A stretch of 64,000 nucleotides of DNA from JADMIH01 sp036399775 (GCA_036399775.1 DASWMJ010000086.1:19176-83175); one strand, 5' to 3'; positions 25,880 through 35,378 are shown, numbered from the stretch's first letter. A program made the numbers and translations. The notes: generated by a model from the letters alone, not told the origin.

Positions 25880-26296
25880 ATGTTCATGCCAGATACCAGT
25901 ACAAAATCGCAGTCACGCAGTCAGAAGGGGATGCAAACAGAGTTCGAGTTCGTGCTGCCGAAGGGCTACGTAGATAGCGACGGCAACCTGCACCGCAAAG
26001 GTGTGATGCGGCTGGCAACCGCGATGGACGAGATAATCCCGATGAGGGATATGCGCGTGAAGCAGAACCAGGCGTACCTGACGGTAGTGCTCCTGGCGCG
26101 TGTCATCACCAAGCTGGGCACCCTGGACGGGGGGGAACTGCATACGGGCGTGATAGAGTCGCTCTTTTCGGCGGACTTCGCGTACTTGCAGGACTTTTAC
26201 AGGAGGATCAACGAGGCCGACATCCCGGCCATACCCGCCAAGTGCCCCAACTGCAACCACGAGTTTGAAGTGGAGTTGGTACCGACGGGGGAATAG
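25880..26296 (+). CDS. Tail assembly chaperone-like protein with C-terminal CxxC
   Basis: 138 residues in the position of a phage tail assembly chaperone, just after the tube gene. The N-terminal part (FEFVLPKGYVDSDGNLHRKG, VMRLATAMDEIIPMRDMRV) is typical of phage-tail/eCIS assembly proteins. The C-terminus has a CPNCNHEFEVEL half zinc-ribbon with one CxxC. The gene ends with GGG GAA TAG inside a run of five G. The -1 frame continues into a conserved DUF6760-like segment that has no start codon of its own, so a -1 frameshift product of 191 residues is likely (see next entry). Confidence 0.8.
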   Translation: MFMPDTSTKSQSRSQKGMQTEFEFVLPKGYVDSDGNLHRKGVMRLATAMDEIIPMRDMRVKQNQAYLTVVLLARVITKLGTLDGGELHTGVIESLFSADFAYLQDFYRRINEADIPAIPAKCPNCNHEFEVELVPTGE

Positions 26297-26454
26297 AAGG
26301 CTACCCTCTTGCCCAACTCAAAGAGGAGGTAGCCTACATCGCTTACTATTTCCACTGGCCCAGGGAGGAAATATACGAGTTGGAACACCATGAGCGGCGC
26401 GCATGGGTCAAGGAAATCGCCGCTATCAACAGGCAATTGAACAACGAGCGATAA
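26287..26454 (+). CDS. DUF6760-like eCIS segment in the -1 frame, no start codon
   Basis: The -1 frame is open from 26269 to the stop at 26452-26454. It encodes GYPLAQLKEEVAYIAYYFHW, then PREEIYELEHHERRAWVKEI and AAINRQLNN, the pattern of the small eCIS protein DUF6760. No ATG, GTG or TTG precedes the conserved part in this frame. Slippage by -1 on the GGG codon at 26288-26290, where the run GGGGG allows perfect re-pairing just before TAG, would fuse it to the chaperone. A sequencing indel in the G-run is the plain alternative. The DUF4157 gene starts nine bases later. Confidence 0.65.
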   Translation, partial: GGIEGYPLAQLKEEVAYIAYYFHWPREEIYELEHHERRAWVKEIAAINRQLNNER

Positions 26455-26463
26455 GAGTATTTT

Positions 26464-27006
26464 ATGGACGATGAGTATTACGACCACACAGGCGAAGAAA
26501 AGCGGGCCGGTCCCTCCCGGCAGCCGTTGTGGTTGGAGAAGGTCAGGCGGCGGTCGCTGGGCGACGTGCGGCTGCATGAAAGCAGCCAGGCGGGCGAGCT
26601 AGCGCGCAGGCTTGGCGCGCGGGCCTTCACAGTTGGGCGCGATATTTACGCTCAGCCGGAACTGGTGAAGCCGCACACCCCACAGGGCGCGGCTTTGCTC
26701 GCACACGAGATGACGCACGTCGCCGAGCAGACAGGCGTAACCCCTGAAGCCATGCCCCTCCTCACTCCCCCGGCGCGACACTCCTCCCAGGCTATGGCCC
26801 TCCAGCGACAGGCTGTGCAGAGGGCGAGTGAAGGGGAGACAAGCTCGGAGGCGCGGGCAGAGGCCGCCGAGGCAGAGGCAATGCGCCAGGCACAAGACGG
26901 TAAGGATAAGAAGCCCCCGCCCGACCCCGAAGCGGTAGCCAATCTTGTGTACGATTTGATGGTGCGCGAAATGATGCGCGACCAGGACCGAGGCGCTTTC
27001 GCTTGA
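26464..27006 (+). CDS. DUF4157 protein (eCIS-associated metallopeptidase-like)
   Basis: 180 residues. The DUF4157 core covers about residues 35-85: VRLHESSQAGELARRLGARA, FTVGRDIYAQPEL, then LLAHEMTHVAEQ with the zinc motif HEMTH. DUF4157 is the most typical eCIS-linked domain and often heads cargo proteins; here no large C-terminal effector follows, only an Ala/Glu-rich helix and the end VANLVYDLMVREMM. It may be a structural or processing protease of the particle. The ending resembles that of the 1656-aa protein (VYAIIRHRIEMERER). Confidence 0.88.
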   Translation: MDDEYYDHTGEEKRAGPSRQPLWLEKVRRRSLGDVRLHESSQAGELARRLGARAFTVGRDIYAQPELVKPHTPQGAALLAHEMTHVAEQTGVTPEAMPLLTPPARHSSQAMALQRQAVQRASEGETSSEARAEAAEAEAMRQAQDGKDKKPPPDPEAVANLVYDLMVREMMRDQDRGAFA

Positions 27007-27118
27007 GTCATGAGTTTTGAGTTTTGAGTTGTGTTTTATCGGTGATATTTACTGATTAGTGACCGTTCGAGATTTACGTTTCACGTTTTACGCAATACGG
27101 CCTAAAAGGAGGTAATAG

Positions 27119-27613
27119 ATGACAGTAAGCGGTAATTGGAAGAGCTATCGCGACGGCAACACCGGGACGAGCAAGATCACAGATACACTGGTGACTTTTC
27201 ACTTCTATGTGGAAGGCCAGGGCAGCCCCGACGTGCTGAGTCAGGCGGTCTTCACGGAAGTATCCGGATTGGAGATCGAGATCGAGGTGACGCCGGTGGA
27301 AGAAGGTGGGGCCAACAATTACGTCCATAAGTTACCGGGGCGGACCAAGGTGTCTGACATAACGCTCAAGAACGGCATCAGCAACTCTAACGATCTGTGG
27401 CTGTGGTTCAAGCGTGTTCTCGGTGGTAAGTTTGAACGCAAACACGTTTCGATAGTCATGGTGAACCAGGCGGGTGAGCAGAAAGCGCGCTGGGAATACC
27501 ATGAGGCAATGCCGATAAAGTGGGTAGGCCCGCAGTTGAAGGCCGACCAGAGCGCCCTGGCGATACAAACCCTGGTGCTTACTCATAGAGGGTTGATCAG
27601 TAGTAATCCGTAA
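27119..27613 (+). CDS. eCIS inner tube protein 2 (Afp5-like)
   Basis: 164 residues of the gp19-type tube family: TFHFYVEGQGSPDVLSQAVF, FTEVSGLEIEIEV, LKNGISNSNDLWLWF, SIVMVNQAGEQKARW and the end IQTLVLTHRGL. The longer N-terminus and distance from the first tube gene suggest the tube initiator that contacts the hub, as Afp5 does. AAAGGAGG precedes the ATG. It is flanked by imperfect word repeats (27005-27031 TTTTGAG type; 27066-27095 and 27608-27650 ACGCAATACG type). Confidence 0.92.
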   Translation: MTVSGNWKSYRDGNTGTSKITDTLVTFHFYVEGQGSPDVLSQAVFTEVSGLEIEIEVTPVEEGGANNYVHKLPGRTKVSDITLKNGISNSNDLWLWFKRVLGGKFERKHVSIVMVNQAGEQKARWEYHEAMPIKWVGPQLKADQSALAIQTLVLTHRGLISSNP

Positions 27614-27666
27614 AACGTAACACGCGAAGAGCGGTACGCAATACGTAGTATGTAGATGGGTTTGGG

Positions 27667-30600
27667 ATGGGTGACCAGGTAGACAAAAGGGTCGGGCAGG
27701 GGAGTATTGGGGGGTCGGTTGGACCCGTCAATGGTGGCATGCCCACGCCTGGAGCCAGCGCGGCTATGCGGCTGGTGCGCGAGATACTGGCGCGGCTGAA
27801 CAGCCCCCATGCCGGGGGCGCGTCCAGCCCGCTCAACCCGGCTTCGCTCTGGCGGCAGGTCTCTCGCAGGCTCGGCTATACGACCGAGCAGGAGCGGTCG
27901 CAGGGCACTCATTTTGGGCAGGTGCCGCATATTGACGTGGTACACCGCCTGCACACCGCCCACGCGGAACATATAGAGGACGACGGCTGGCAGGCACCCG
28001 TCTGGCCCGCCCGGCGGCCCGCTATCAATGTTGTGGGCCAGCCCGTCCCGGTGCCCCTGCCTGTGCCGCCGCCTACGCCCGCGCCTCTACCCCTGCCTGT
28101 CGCCCAGGTTCCGCAACTGCCAGTTAGACCCCCGGAGGCGCGGCAGGCAAACATCACGCCTGATACGGCACCTTCACCGGAAGTAGCCTCCACGCCGGTG
28201 CCAGTGCCTACACCGGCAGTACATGATGCGGGGGCGCAAGAGGTCGCACCTGCCGCGCCTGCCGTTGAGAGCGGGCCGCCGATATTTGTCCCGGCAAAAG
28301 CTATCAGGATAGAGTACGTGCCTGGCCCGGCGATTATGCCTCCTCAGCCGTTGGTTGCGCCCGCGCCTTCGCTAGCGAGGCCGCCAATAGCGACCAGTTT
28401 CACGCCTGCTCCGTCACCTGTGCCCGCCCCGCGCACCCAGGTAGCGGTGGCCCGCACCCCCATGCCTGGCTTGGATACAGCTTCTACTGATACGGGCGTA
28501 TCAGCGCCGGGCACGATGCTTGCGTTCCGCTCGCGGGAGATTTCGCAGCCCGCAGAGCAGCCTGTAGCCCTACCAGGTTTAGCGGAGCAGAGTCCTCGGC
28601 TGGACATGCCTTTGAAAGCGCGACCTGCCATAAGGGTCGCAGAAGAGAGCGGCGAGGCATACTCCGGTGGATACGAGAGCGCGCGGCCTGAGTACCGGCC
28701 ACGCCCGGCGATAGCGCCCGCGCAGCCTCTTGTTAGCGCGCCCACCCTGTTAGAGAGAGCGGTGGGCTTGCAGGTGACGCCGCCTGAGCGCAGCCTTGCT
28801 TCCAACGTCAGCCACGACCTTGTGCCTGCGACAGATTTGTTGTCGCGCATGGAGAGCGCCAGGGCGGCTGAGGTTATGCCTGCTCCCGTGCCCGTTCCTG
28901 TGCCGGTGCCCGCCCAGCCTCAGCAGGCACAGCCATCAGAGCAAGTGCAAGCGCCCCAACAGTTGCCGGAGCAATCCGAGCAGCCCGTACATATGGTTGA
29001 GCAGCCCGCTCAGCCCCCGGCGCGCCAAACGATTTCAACCCCGGTCCCGGCGATGCCGCAACCTGAAGCGCCGTTCCAGCCTGCTTTGCAGATGCCGTTG
29101 GCGGTAGCGCCCGATACACGCGTTTCGCAGGCGGCGCGGCCGGCAGACCAGACCTTTGCGCCGCCAGAGGCCGCGCAGAGGGGGCCGGTTGCCGCCCTCC
29201 TGGGCAGGGTGCTGTCGGCGTTGCCTCTGCCTGAGGCGCTTCGCCGCGCGATAGAGCCTGCACCTGAGACTTCACAACCTACAGAAGCGCGATCCGTAGC
29301 TCAAGCACCTGTTCACGCGCAACCGGAAGTAGTTGCCGCGCCCGAAGCGCCTGCCGTATTGGTGCCCGCCGTTCCTGCCGCACCCGCCGCAGCTTCTCCT
29401 TCGCCCGCCGGTGTAGAGCAGCCCGCCGTGCCGGTGCCTCAGCCGCCGGTTGTGTCGGAGCAACCTATCGCGGTGCGAGCGCCGGGTGTCGTTGGGCAGG
29501 TAAGCGCATCCCAGGCACAGGCCCAATCCTCCCAGGTCCAGCAGGCCGCGATAGCGCGATCTGCACCTGTTTCGGGGCAGGCCCCGGCGGTTTCCACTCC
29601 TGGTGATGTGGTTATGCCCGTCGCGGTGGCGGGTGGAGAGGAAGTGGCGGCAGTTGTGCCTGCTGCGCCCGTAACGTCGCCTGCTGTAGAGGCAGCAAGC
29701 AGCCCGGTTGCCCCTGCCGCCGGTGAGGGTGCGCCCGCCGCCAGAGCCTCACAGGGCCTATTTGGCACGATCTTGTCGCGGTTGCTGGGGACGAGCGCGA
29801 GTCGGGGTGAAGAGGCGAGCCAACCGGCGCAGGGTAATGTCCCTCCGGCTGTCCCCAGGACGTGGGCGCGGCCCAACAACCGGCAGGCTGCGGTTGATGA
29901 ACAGCAGTTCGCGGGGCAGAGCGAAGCGCCCCGTGCGAGCTTCGGCCAGGGTCCTGCCAGGCCACCCCAGACTGTAGCTCAGGCCCAGGCTCAAGCGCAG
30001 CCACATGAGCCGCAGGAGCAGGCAGTCGCGCCCGCTCAGCAGGAAGCATCGCCGCAAGTAGCCCAGGTGGTCGAGGCTGCCCAGGTAGCACAGACTCCAA
30101 TTGCACATGAGCAGGCGTCACCTGTCGAGACGGTTGCAGCGTCCGTGGAGACCCCTGCGCCTGAGGCCCAGGTTGAACAGCCGGTCAGCTATGCAACTCA
30201 GAAAGTTGAGCAGGCGTCCCAGGAAACAGTGATTGCTCAACCGGGTATCGTACGTCGCGAGCAGCCGGGCATAGAAGTAGCGAGCCAGGTGGCGTATTCG
30301 CAGCCCGTAGAGCAGGCGCAACCCTCAGTCATACCCACAACAGCCCCAGTTATGCCTGTGGTCGAAGGGCCGCAGGTGCCTGCCGTAGCAGCAAGCGCGC
30401 AGGCCGCCATACCTCCATCGAATGAGGCAGAGGTTGGCGCGACGCCGTCCGTGCCTGTAGTGCAGATTGCGGCAACTGAACAGGCCAACGTAGAACAGGC
30501 GAGTGCGTACAGCACAGCGGTGGAGAGTCCCGTGCCGGTGGCAGCGCAGCCGCTTGTCAGCAGGCCGGAGACACCTACGCGGCGTGGCCTTTTCGGTACG

Positions 30601-32637
30601 CTGCTTGCCCGTCTCCTGGGTAGGTCGGGCGAAGAGGCCGAGGCTACCCCGCAGGAGAGCCACCCGTCTATACCGCTGGAATGGGCGCGTCCCGCTCGCC
30701 AGCAAGAGCCGGGCGAAGCAGAAAGCTTCGCGGGCCAGGCCCAAGCCCCTTATAGCGGCGCAATCGCGCCCACCCAGGCGCGAAGTGCCCAGGGCGTGCA
30801 GCCCGTTCCGACTGTGCCACAGCAGCCGGTAGTGCCACAGGCCGAAGCGCAAGCCCAGGCGCAGGCACAAGTCGCAGCTTATGAGGCCCAGGTACAGGCC
30901 GAAGCGCAAGCCCAGGTGCAAGCGCAGACGCAGGCGACTGCCACATCTACGGGGGCTATTGTCGAGACCCCGGCGGTGCGAATGAACATGCCGCAGCCGC
31001 AGGTAAGCGAGCCTGGATATCCGCAAGCAGGGTCTGTGATCCCTGCTACCCCGGCAGAGGACGTAACCGTTGTCACGCCGCAGAGCGTGGCGGACGTGGC
31101 AACCCAGGGGCAGCAGCTAGAGCAAACGGCGCAAACGGCCCCGGTAGCGCAGGCTGTTGAGCAGGAAGCCGCGATCCAGGCGCAGGGCGTCACCGCGCAA
31201 CCTCTGGAGGCCCAGCCGTCGCCGGTTGCCTCCCAGGAGGTTACACAGGGCCAGAGTTGGCATGCCACGCCTGCTACTTCAGACTTTACGGGTGGCGAGG
31301 CGTGGATAATCCTCGCCGACATGGCAGAGGATGTCGCGGGGGCACATACTCCACTATCGAGCGTTGAGCCGATAGGCATGAGAGGTGGGCTGCTGGCGCG
31401 CGTGCTTGGCGGGCTGGGGCGGGCGTTCCGGGTGGCCGAAAGCTCGGCTGTTGGGTCGCTCGACGCGGTATGGCGGGCCACGCCTCTCTTTAGAAACATG
31501 CGGGGCATGGAGGGCGCGGGCAGCGACACAGGCGCTGCTCCTACCGCCGGTTACAGGGCGGGTGGCGCGAACGCACCCCTGCCTGCGGTGCAGACAAAGT
31601 TTGGCGGCACGCTCCCTGCCTCGGCCGCGAGCCGCGCAACGTCGGGCGATCTTGCTCCCGGCGCGGCGGCTCCCGATGGCACGCCTGGACCAGCCATGAG
31701 CGGGATGGGCTACCCGGCCAGCGTGGAAGGTGGAGCTATCGGACACGCGCAAGCCCCGTTGTCGCCCTTCATAGGCCAGGCGCAGGCGGCGTTATCTCCC
31801 ATGTCGCAGGCGTTGTCGCCCCTGCCGCTCTCTACGACTTATGCGACGCTGGCCTCCACAGGCTCTTACAGAAGTGACGTACCCTTATCTGGCCCGCAAG
31901 CCCCCATATCTTACCTGGGGGGTAACGGCAGGAGATCGTCTGTGGTGATGAGGTCTCCGGGGCAGATGTCGCCGGTGGTGGACAGCTATTTGCAGGCAGA
32001 GCAACCGGCAGATGAGATCGAGGCCGACATGGAAGCCGTATCTGATGGGGTAACTTCCTGGGCCGAGATACTGCGGAAGATTTACGGGCAGGATGGGGGC
32101 CAGGGTGCCGACGGTGAGATGCCCCTGGCTGCGCCTTATGACGGGTTTGTTGTGGCGTCGGATGGCGAAATGGCATCGCCCTTTGCGATGGGTGGGGAGT
32201 GGCTTGGTTCTGAGCCGCCTTACAGCGTGCCTGGGTATCCGGGGGCCGACTCTCTCGCGCCCGGCAGTGTGGCCGCGCCTATATCCATGCCTCTGCCGCG
32301 TTCAACCCCTATGTATAAGTCTTCTTACCCCGGTGTGGACCCTACGCGCAGTTATACGTGGACGGTGCCGGGCTGGTCCTCGGATAATGGTAGCAGCGAC
32401 AGCGAAACGGGCGCGTGGGCGGACGTGGTATCTTCCGCCGTCGAGGGAGGTTACGGGTCGAACACCCATGCTGCTACGGCTCCCGCGCTGGCGATGTCTC
32501 CAAATGAGCGCGGCCCAGCGCCGGAATCGCCGGAACACCCCACCCTTACACGCGAAGGGGATATGAATACCCTGGCTGAGAAGGTGTATGCGATAATACG
32601 GCACAGGATCGAGATGGAGCGCGAACGCAACGGTTGA
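27667..32637 (+). CDS. 1656-aa Pro/Ala/Gln/Val-rich eCIS protein, tape-measure candidate
   Basis: A very long low-complexity protein without signal peptide. The N-terminal ~100 residues are folded-looking (AAMRLVREILARLNSPH, ASLWRQVSRRLGYTTEQE). Amphipathic segments recur along it: LLGRVLSALPLPEALRRAI, GLFGTILSRLLG, GLFGTLLARLLGR and GGLLARVLGGLGRAFRVAE, two of them followed by a repeated motif with WARP. The C-terminus is MNTLAEKVYAIIRHRIEMER. It lies between the second tube and the LysM gene (the Afp6 place). No other tape-measure gene was recognised, so length control is a reasonable guess. Cargo chamber lining or a baseplate skirt are alternatives. Confidence 0.6.
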   Translation: MGDQVDKRVGQGSIGGSVGPVNGGMPTPGASAAMRLVREILARLNSPHAGGASSPLNPASLWRQVSRRLGYTTEQERSQGTHFGQVPHIDVVHRLHTAHAEHIEDDGWQAPVWPARRPAINVVGQPVPVPLPVPPPTPAPLPLPVAQVPQLPVRPPEARQANITPDTAPSPEVASTPVPVPTPAVHDAGAQEVAPAAPAVESGPPIFVPAKAIRIEYVPGPAIMPPQPLVAPAPSLARPPIATSFTPAPSPVPAPRTQVAVARTPMPGLDTASTDTGVSAPGTMLAFRSREISQPAEQPVALPGLAEQSPRLDMPLKARPAIRVAEESGEAYSGGYESARPEYRPRPAIAPAQPLVSAPTLLERAVGLQVTPPERSLASNVSHDLVPATDLLSRMESARAAEVMPAPVPVPVPVPAQPQQAQPSEQVQAPQQLPEQSEQPVHMVEQPAQPPARQTISTPVPAMPQPEAPFQPALQMPLAVAPDTRVSQAARPADQTFAPPEAAQRGPVAALLGRVLSALPLPEALRRAIEPAPETSQPTEARSVAQAPVHAQPEVVAAPEAPAVLVPAVPAAPAAASPSPAGVEQPAVPVPQPPVVSEQPIAVRAPGVVGQVSASQAQAQSSQVQQAAIARSAPVSGQAPAVSTPGDVVMPVAVAGGEEVAAVVPAAPVTSPAVEAASSPVAPAAGEGAPAARASQGLFGTILSRLLGTSASRGEEASQPAQGNVPPAVPRTWARPNNRQAAVDEQQFAGQSEAPRASFGQGPARPPQTVAQAQAQAQPHEPQEQAVAPAQQEASPQVAQVVEAAQVAQTPIAHEQASPVETVAASVETPAPEAQVEQPVSYATQKVEQASQETVIAQPGIVRREQPGIEVASQVAYSQPVEQAQPSVIPTTAPVMPVVEGPQVPAVAASAQAAIPPSNEAEVGATPSVPVVQIAATEQANVEQASAYSTAVESPVPVAAQPLVSRPETPTRRGLFGTLLARLLGRSGEEAEATPQESHPSIPLEWARPARQQEPGEAESFAGQAQAPYSGAIAPTQARSAQGVQPVPTVPQQPVVPQAEAQAQAQAQVAAYEAQVQAEAQAQVQAQTQATATSTGAIVETPAVRMNMPQPQVSEPGYPQAGSVIPATPAEDVTVVTPQSVADVATQGQQLEQTAQTAPVAQAVEQEAAIQAQGVTAQPLEAQPSPVASQEVTQGQSWHATPATSDFTGGEAWIILADMAEDVAGAHTPLSSVEPIGMRGGLLARVLGGLGRAFRVAESSAVGSLDAVWRATPLFRNMRGMEGAGSDTGAAPTAGYRAGGANAPLPAVQTKFGGTLPASAASRATSGDLAPGAAAPDGTPGPAMSGMGYPASVEGGAIGHAQAPLSPFIGQAQAALSPMSQALSPLPLSTTYATLASTGSYRSDVPLSGPQAPISYLGGNGRRSSVVMRSPGQMSPVVDSYLQAEQPADEIEADMEAVSDGVTSWAEILRKIYGQDGGQGADGEMPLAAPYDGFVVASDGEMASPFAMGGEWLGSEPPYSVPGYPGADSLAPGSVAAPISMPLPRSTPMYKSSYPGVDPTRSYTWTVPGWSSDNGSSDSETGAWADVVSSAVEGGYGSNTHAATAPALAMSPNERGPAPESPEHPTLTREGDMNTLAEKVYAIIRHRIEMERERNG

Positions 32638-32705
32638 GCTGAATATAGAATTACAGGTTACCGGAGAGACGGCAGGTCGCAAAGGTAGTCCAGGAGGATA
32701 ATAAC

Positions 32706-33371
32706 ATGAACTCAGGAGCAAGCCCGGAACAAAAGGCAACGATCACCAGTTTATCTGATTCGTCTATAACGGTGGAGTGCATTTTCAGGCCGAAGGAGTA
32801 TAGCTTCTCGAAGGCGAATACCTGGACGCCGTCCTCGGAGGTGGGCGCTGAGTTTAATAAGCCCAAGTTCGGCGGCGGCCAGCCGAAGACCGTCTCGCTA
32901 GAGCTTATATTCGACACCTGGGAAGACAAGACCGACGTTCGCGATAAGACAGGCCCTCTCTGGAGGATGATGAAAAACGCACCGCAGAAGACGGAGCCTA
33001 AAACAAAAATTGGCGAGCCGCCCTACGTGGTGTTCCGTTGGGGTAATCTCTGGAGCTTTAAGGCAGTAATCACCCAGCTCACCGAGAAGTTCACGCTCTT
33101 CGCGCCGGACGGCCAGCCGCGCCGCTCTACAGTGACGATAGCGTTATTGCAGGCCGAGCCTGAGGAGGTATGGCCGCGCCAGAACCCAACATCGGGTGGG
33201 CGCGAGCACTACGCCGTGCATATAGTCAAAGAGGGCGAGACGATAGACTGGATAGCGTTCACAGAGTATGGCAACAGCAACGCATGGCGGCACCTGGCGG
33301 CTACCAATAAGCTGGACGATCCAAGTAGGCTGCGCCCAGGCCAGCGTCTGCTCGTCGCGCCGCTTGACTGA
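32706..33371 (+). CDS. eCIS LysM baseplate hub protein (Afp7-like)
   Basis: 221 residues. The N-terminal domain (ITVECIFRPKEYSFSKANTW, KTVSLELIFDTWEDKTDVR) is the contractile-tail hub-adaptor fold. Residues ~168-218 form a LysM-like unit (HYAVHIVKEGETIDWIAF, then LRPGQRLLVAP). In PVC/AFP systems this protein joins tube and spike. CAGGAGG precedes the ATG. It directly precedes vgrG, the standard order. Confidence 0.92.
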   Translation: MNSGASPEQKATITSLSDSSITVECIFRPKEYSFSKANTWTPSSEVGAEFNKPKFGGGQPKTVSLELIFDTWEDKTDVRDKTGPLWRMMKNAPQKTEPKTKIGEPPYVVFRWGNLWSFKAVITQLTEKFTLFAPDGQPRRSTVTIALLQAEPEEVWPRQNPTSGGREHYAVHIVKEGETIDWIAFTEYGNSNAWRHLAATNKLDDPSRLRPGQRLLVAPLD

Positions 33372-33446
33372 GTAATTACGAATTGTAGGTTGTAAGCTCA
33401 GGTTGGTGTTTTTACTCGTAATTCGTAATTCGTAATTATGAATTGA
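33372..33446. repeat. Palindromic word repeat, AATTACGAATT type
   Basis: AATTACGAATTG on the left and repeated CGTAATTCGTAATT on the right enclose a short loop between the LysM gene and vgrG. Confidence 0.82.
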
Positions 33447-33464
33447 GATACGGAGTTCTAAGAG

Positions 33465-35282
33465 ATGGCGAAGACCCAGCATGTAGACCAGATTTATATA
33501 AAGGTTGACGGTCAACAGATCTCCCCGCAACTGACGGCCAGACTGAACACGGTCGAGGTTGACGACTCGCTCTACCTGGCCGACACGTTTACGATCAATA
33601 TCAACGACTACGGGTTGGAGACGCTGGATCAGGACTTCTTCAAGGTGGGCAAGTCGGTAGAGATTGGGATACAGTTGGCGGGCACCGAACCGACGGTGAC
33701 GCTCATAAAGGCCGAGATAACGTCGGTGGAGCCTGACCTCACGGGGCGGGACCGCTCTACGTTGACGGTGCGCGGCTATGACCGCTCGCATAAGCTGAAC
33801 CGCATACGCAAGACCGCTACCTTCCAGAACGTCAGCGACTCGGACCTGGCAACGCGCCTGGCTCAGGAAGGGGGTTTGCAGGCGAGCGTGGACTCGACCA
33901 CGCCCGTGTATCCCTACCTTATGCAGGCCAACCAGACCAACTGGGAGTTCTTGATGGAGCGGGCCAGGCGTATAGGCTTTCGCTGTTACGTAGAGGACCG
34001 CACCCTCAACTTCAAGAAACCGCCCACCCCAAGCCCTATCCCTCTGAAGTACGGTCCCGATGTAGAGACCTTTCTGCCGCGCGTAAGCACGATGGGCCAG
34101 ATAAGCGAGGTGACCGTGCGGGGCTGGGACCCAGGAGGGAAGGCCGCCATTGTGGGGAGGGCCACTTCACCCTCAAGCTCGGTGGCGCATCGCAAGGATA
34201 ACGGCGCGGACGGGGGATCGCTGGCGCAAAGGGCCCACTCGGTCCAGGGCAAGCAGTTGATCACCGATGTGCCGGTCTATAACCAGGCCGAGGCGAACAA
34301 GGTGGCCCAGGCAGCGCTCGACCGAGCGGCGGCCAGCCTGGTGTATGCCGAAGGAAAGATGGGCGGCAACCCCAACATCGTGGCGGGGGCGGTTATTGAT
34401 CTCCAGAACTTCAACAGCCGCTTCAACGGGCAGTACCTGATAACGCGCGCGCTCCATCGCTACAGCGCAAGGGAGTATACCACGCAGTTCTGGGTGGGCG
34501 GCGACGGCAACAATACCATGACCGGCCTGCTGGCGGGGGGCGGAAATGGCGGTCCATCCAACGGCATCGGCGGAGGTGGCGGAGGCGGCGGAGGCGGCGG
34601 GAGAGGCGCAAAACCGACCTACGGCGGCGTGACGGTGGGCATCGTCACCAATAATAAAGACGCGGAGAACATGGGGCGCGTGAAGGTGAAGCTACCCATG
34701 CTCGGTGACAACGTAGAGAGTTATTGGTGCCGCATGGCCTCCATCATGTCGGGGCCGGGGCAGGGAGTGGCCTTCTTCCCCGAGGCAGGGGACGAAGTAG
34801 TGGTAGCCTTCGCTAATGGCGACCCCAATCATGGCTATGTGATCGGGTGCGTGTGGAACGGCTCGGACGCCACGCCCAAGCCGATTGGCGAGCTTGTGAA
34901 CGGCAGCAAGACGTTGCGGCGCGTCATGAGGAGCCGCGTTGGGCACGAGATCATGCTGGTGGACGCGCCCGCGTCGCCTGAGCAGATCATTATCATGGAT
35001 AAGACGAAGAACAACTTCATCAAGATCATCACCGACAACAACAAGATACACATCGAGTGCGTGGGCGACATAGTGGTGACGAGCAAGACGGGCAACATCA
35101 CGGCCACCGCTGAGACGGGCAACATCACGGTGAAGGCCAGCGCGGCCAAAGTGACCGTGGACGGCATGAGCGGCGTAGATGTGAAGTCCACCGCCAAAGT
35201 GAGCATCAACGGCACGGCGGGCGTGGATATACAGTCTTCAGGCATAATCAATATCAAGGGGACGATGGTCAATATCAACTGA
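33465..35282 (+). CDS. eCIS spike protein (VgrG/Afp8-like)
   Basis: 605 residues. Residues ~1-345 form the gp27-like hub (YIKVDGQQISPQLTARLNTV, SEVTVRGWDPGGKAAIVG, YLITRALHRYSAREYTTQFW). A ~20-residue Gly-rich linker with ten consecutive Gly (about 360-382) follows. The OB-fold domain is next (GVTVGIVTNNKDAENMGRV, FFPEAGDEVVVAFANGDPNH), then a short beta-helix with GNITATAETGNITVKA and GVDIQSSGIINIKG. It punctures the target envelope. No PAAR gene was seen downstream, so the spike end itself may be the tip. GGAG lies nine bases before the ATG. Confidence 0.95.
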   Translation: MAKTQHVDQIYIKVDGQQISPQLTARLNTVEVDDSLYLADTFTININDYGLETLDQDFFKVGKSVEIGIQLAGTEPTVTLIKAEITSVEPDLTGRDRSTLTVRGYDRSHKLNRIRKTATFQNVSDSDLATRLAQEGGLQASVDSTTPVYPYLMQANQTNWEFLMERARRIGFRCYVEDRTLNFKKPPTPSPIPLKYGPDVETFLPRVSTMGQISEVTVRGWDPGGKAAIVGRATSPSSSVAHRKDNGADGGSLAQRAHSVQGKQLITDVPVYNQAEANKVAQAALDRAAASLVYAEGKMGGNPNIVAGAVIDLQNFNSRFNGQYLITRALHRYSAREYTTQFWVGGDGNNTMTGLLAGGGNGGPSNGIGGGGGGGGGGGRGAKPTYGGVTVGIVTNNKDAENMGRVKVKLPMLGDNVESYWCRMASIMSGPGQGVAFFPEAGDEVVVAFANGDPNHGYVIGCVWNGSDATPKPIGELVNGSKTLRRVMRSRVGHEIMLVDAPASPEQIIIMDKTKNNFIKIITDNNKIHIECVGDIVVTSKTGNITATAETGNITVKASAAKVTVDGMSGVDVKSTAKVSINGTAGVDIQSSGIINIKGTMVNIN

Positions 35283-35359
35283 TTTTAGATTTTGGATTTC
35301 AGATTTTAGATTTGTTTGGACGGTCTTCAATCTAAAATCGAAAATCGAAAATCTAAAAT
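35283..35359. repeat. Palindromic word repeat, TTAGATTTT / AAAATCTAA type
   Basis: Left arm words TTTTAGATTTTGGATTTCAG, right arm words CTAAAATCGAAAATCGAAAA; the arms pair around a short loop. Located between vgrG and the gp25 gene. Confidence 0.85.
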
Positions 35360-35378
35360 AGCAGGATAGGGAGAGTAG

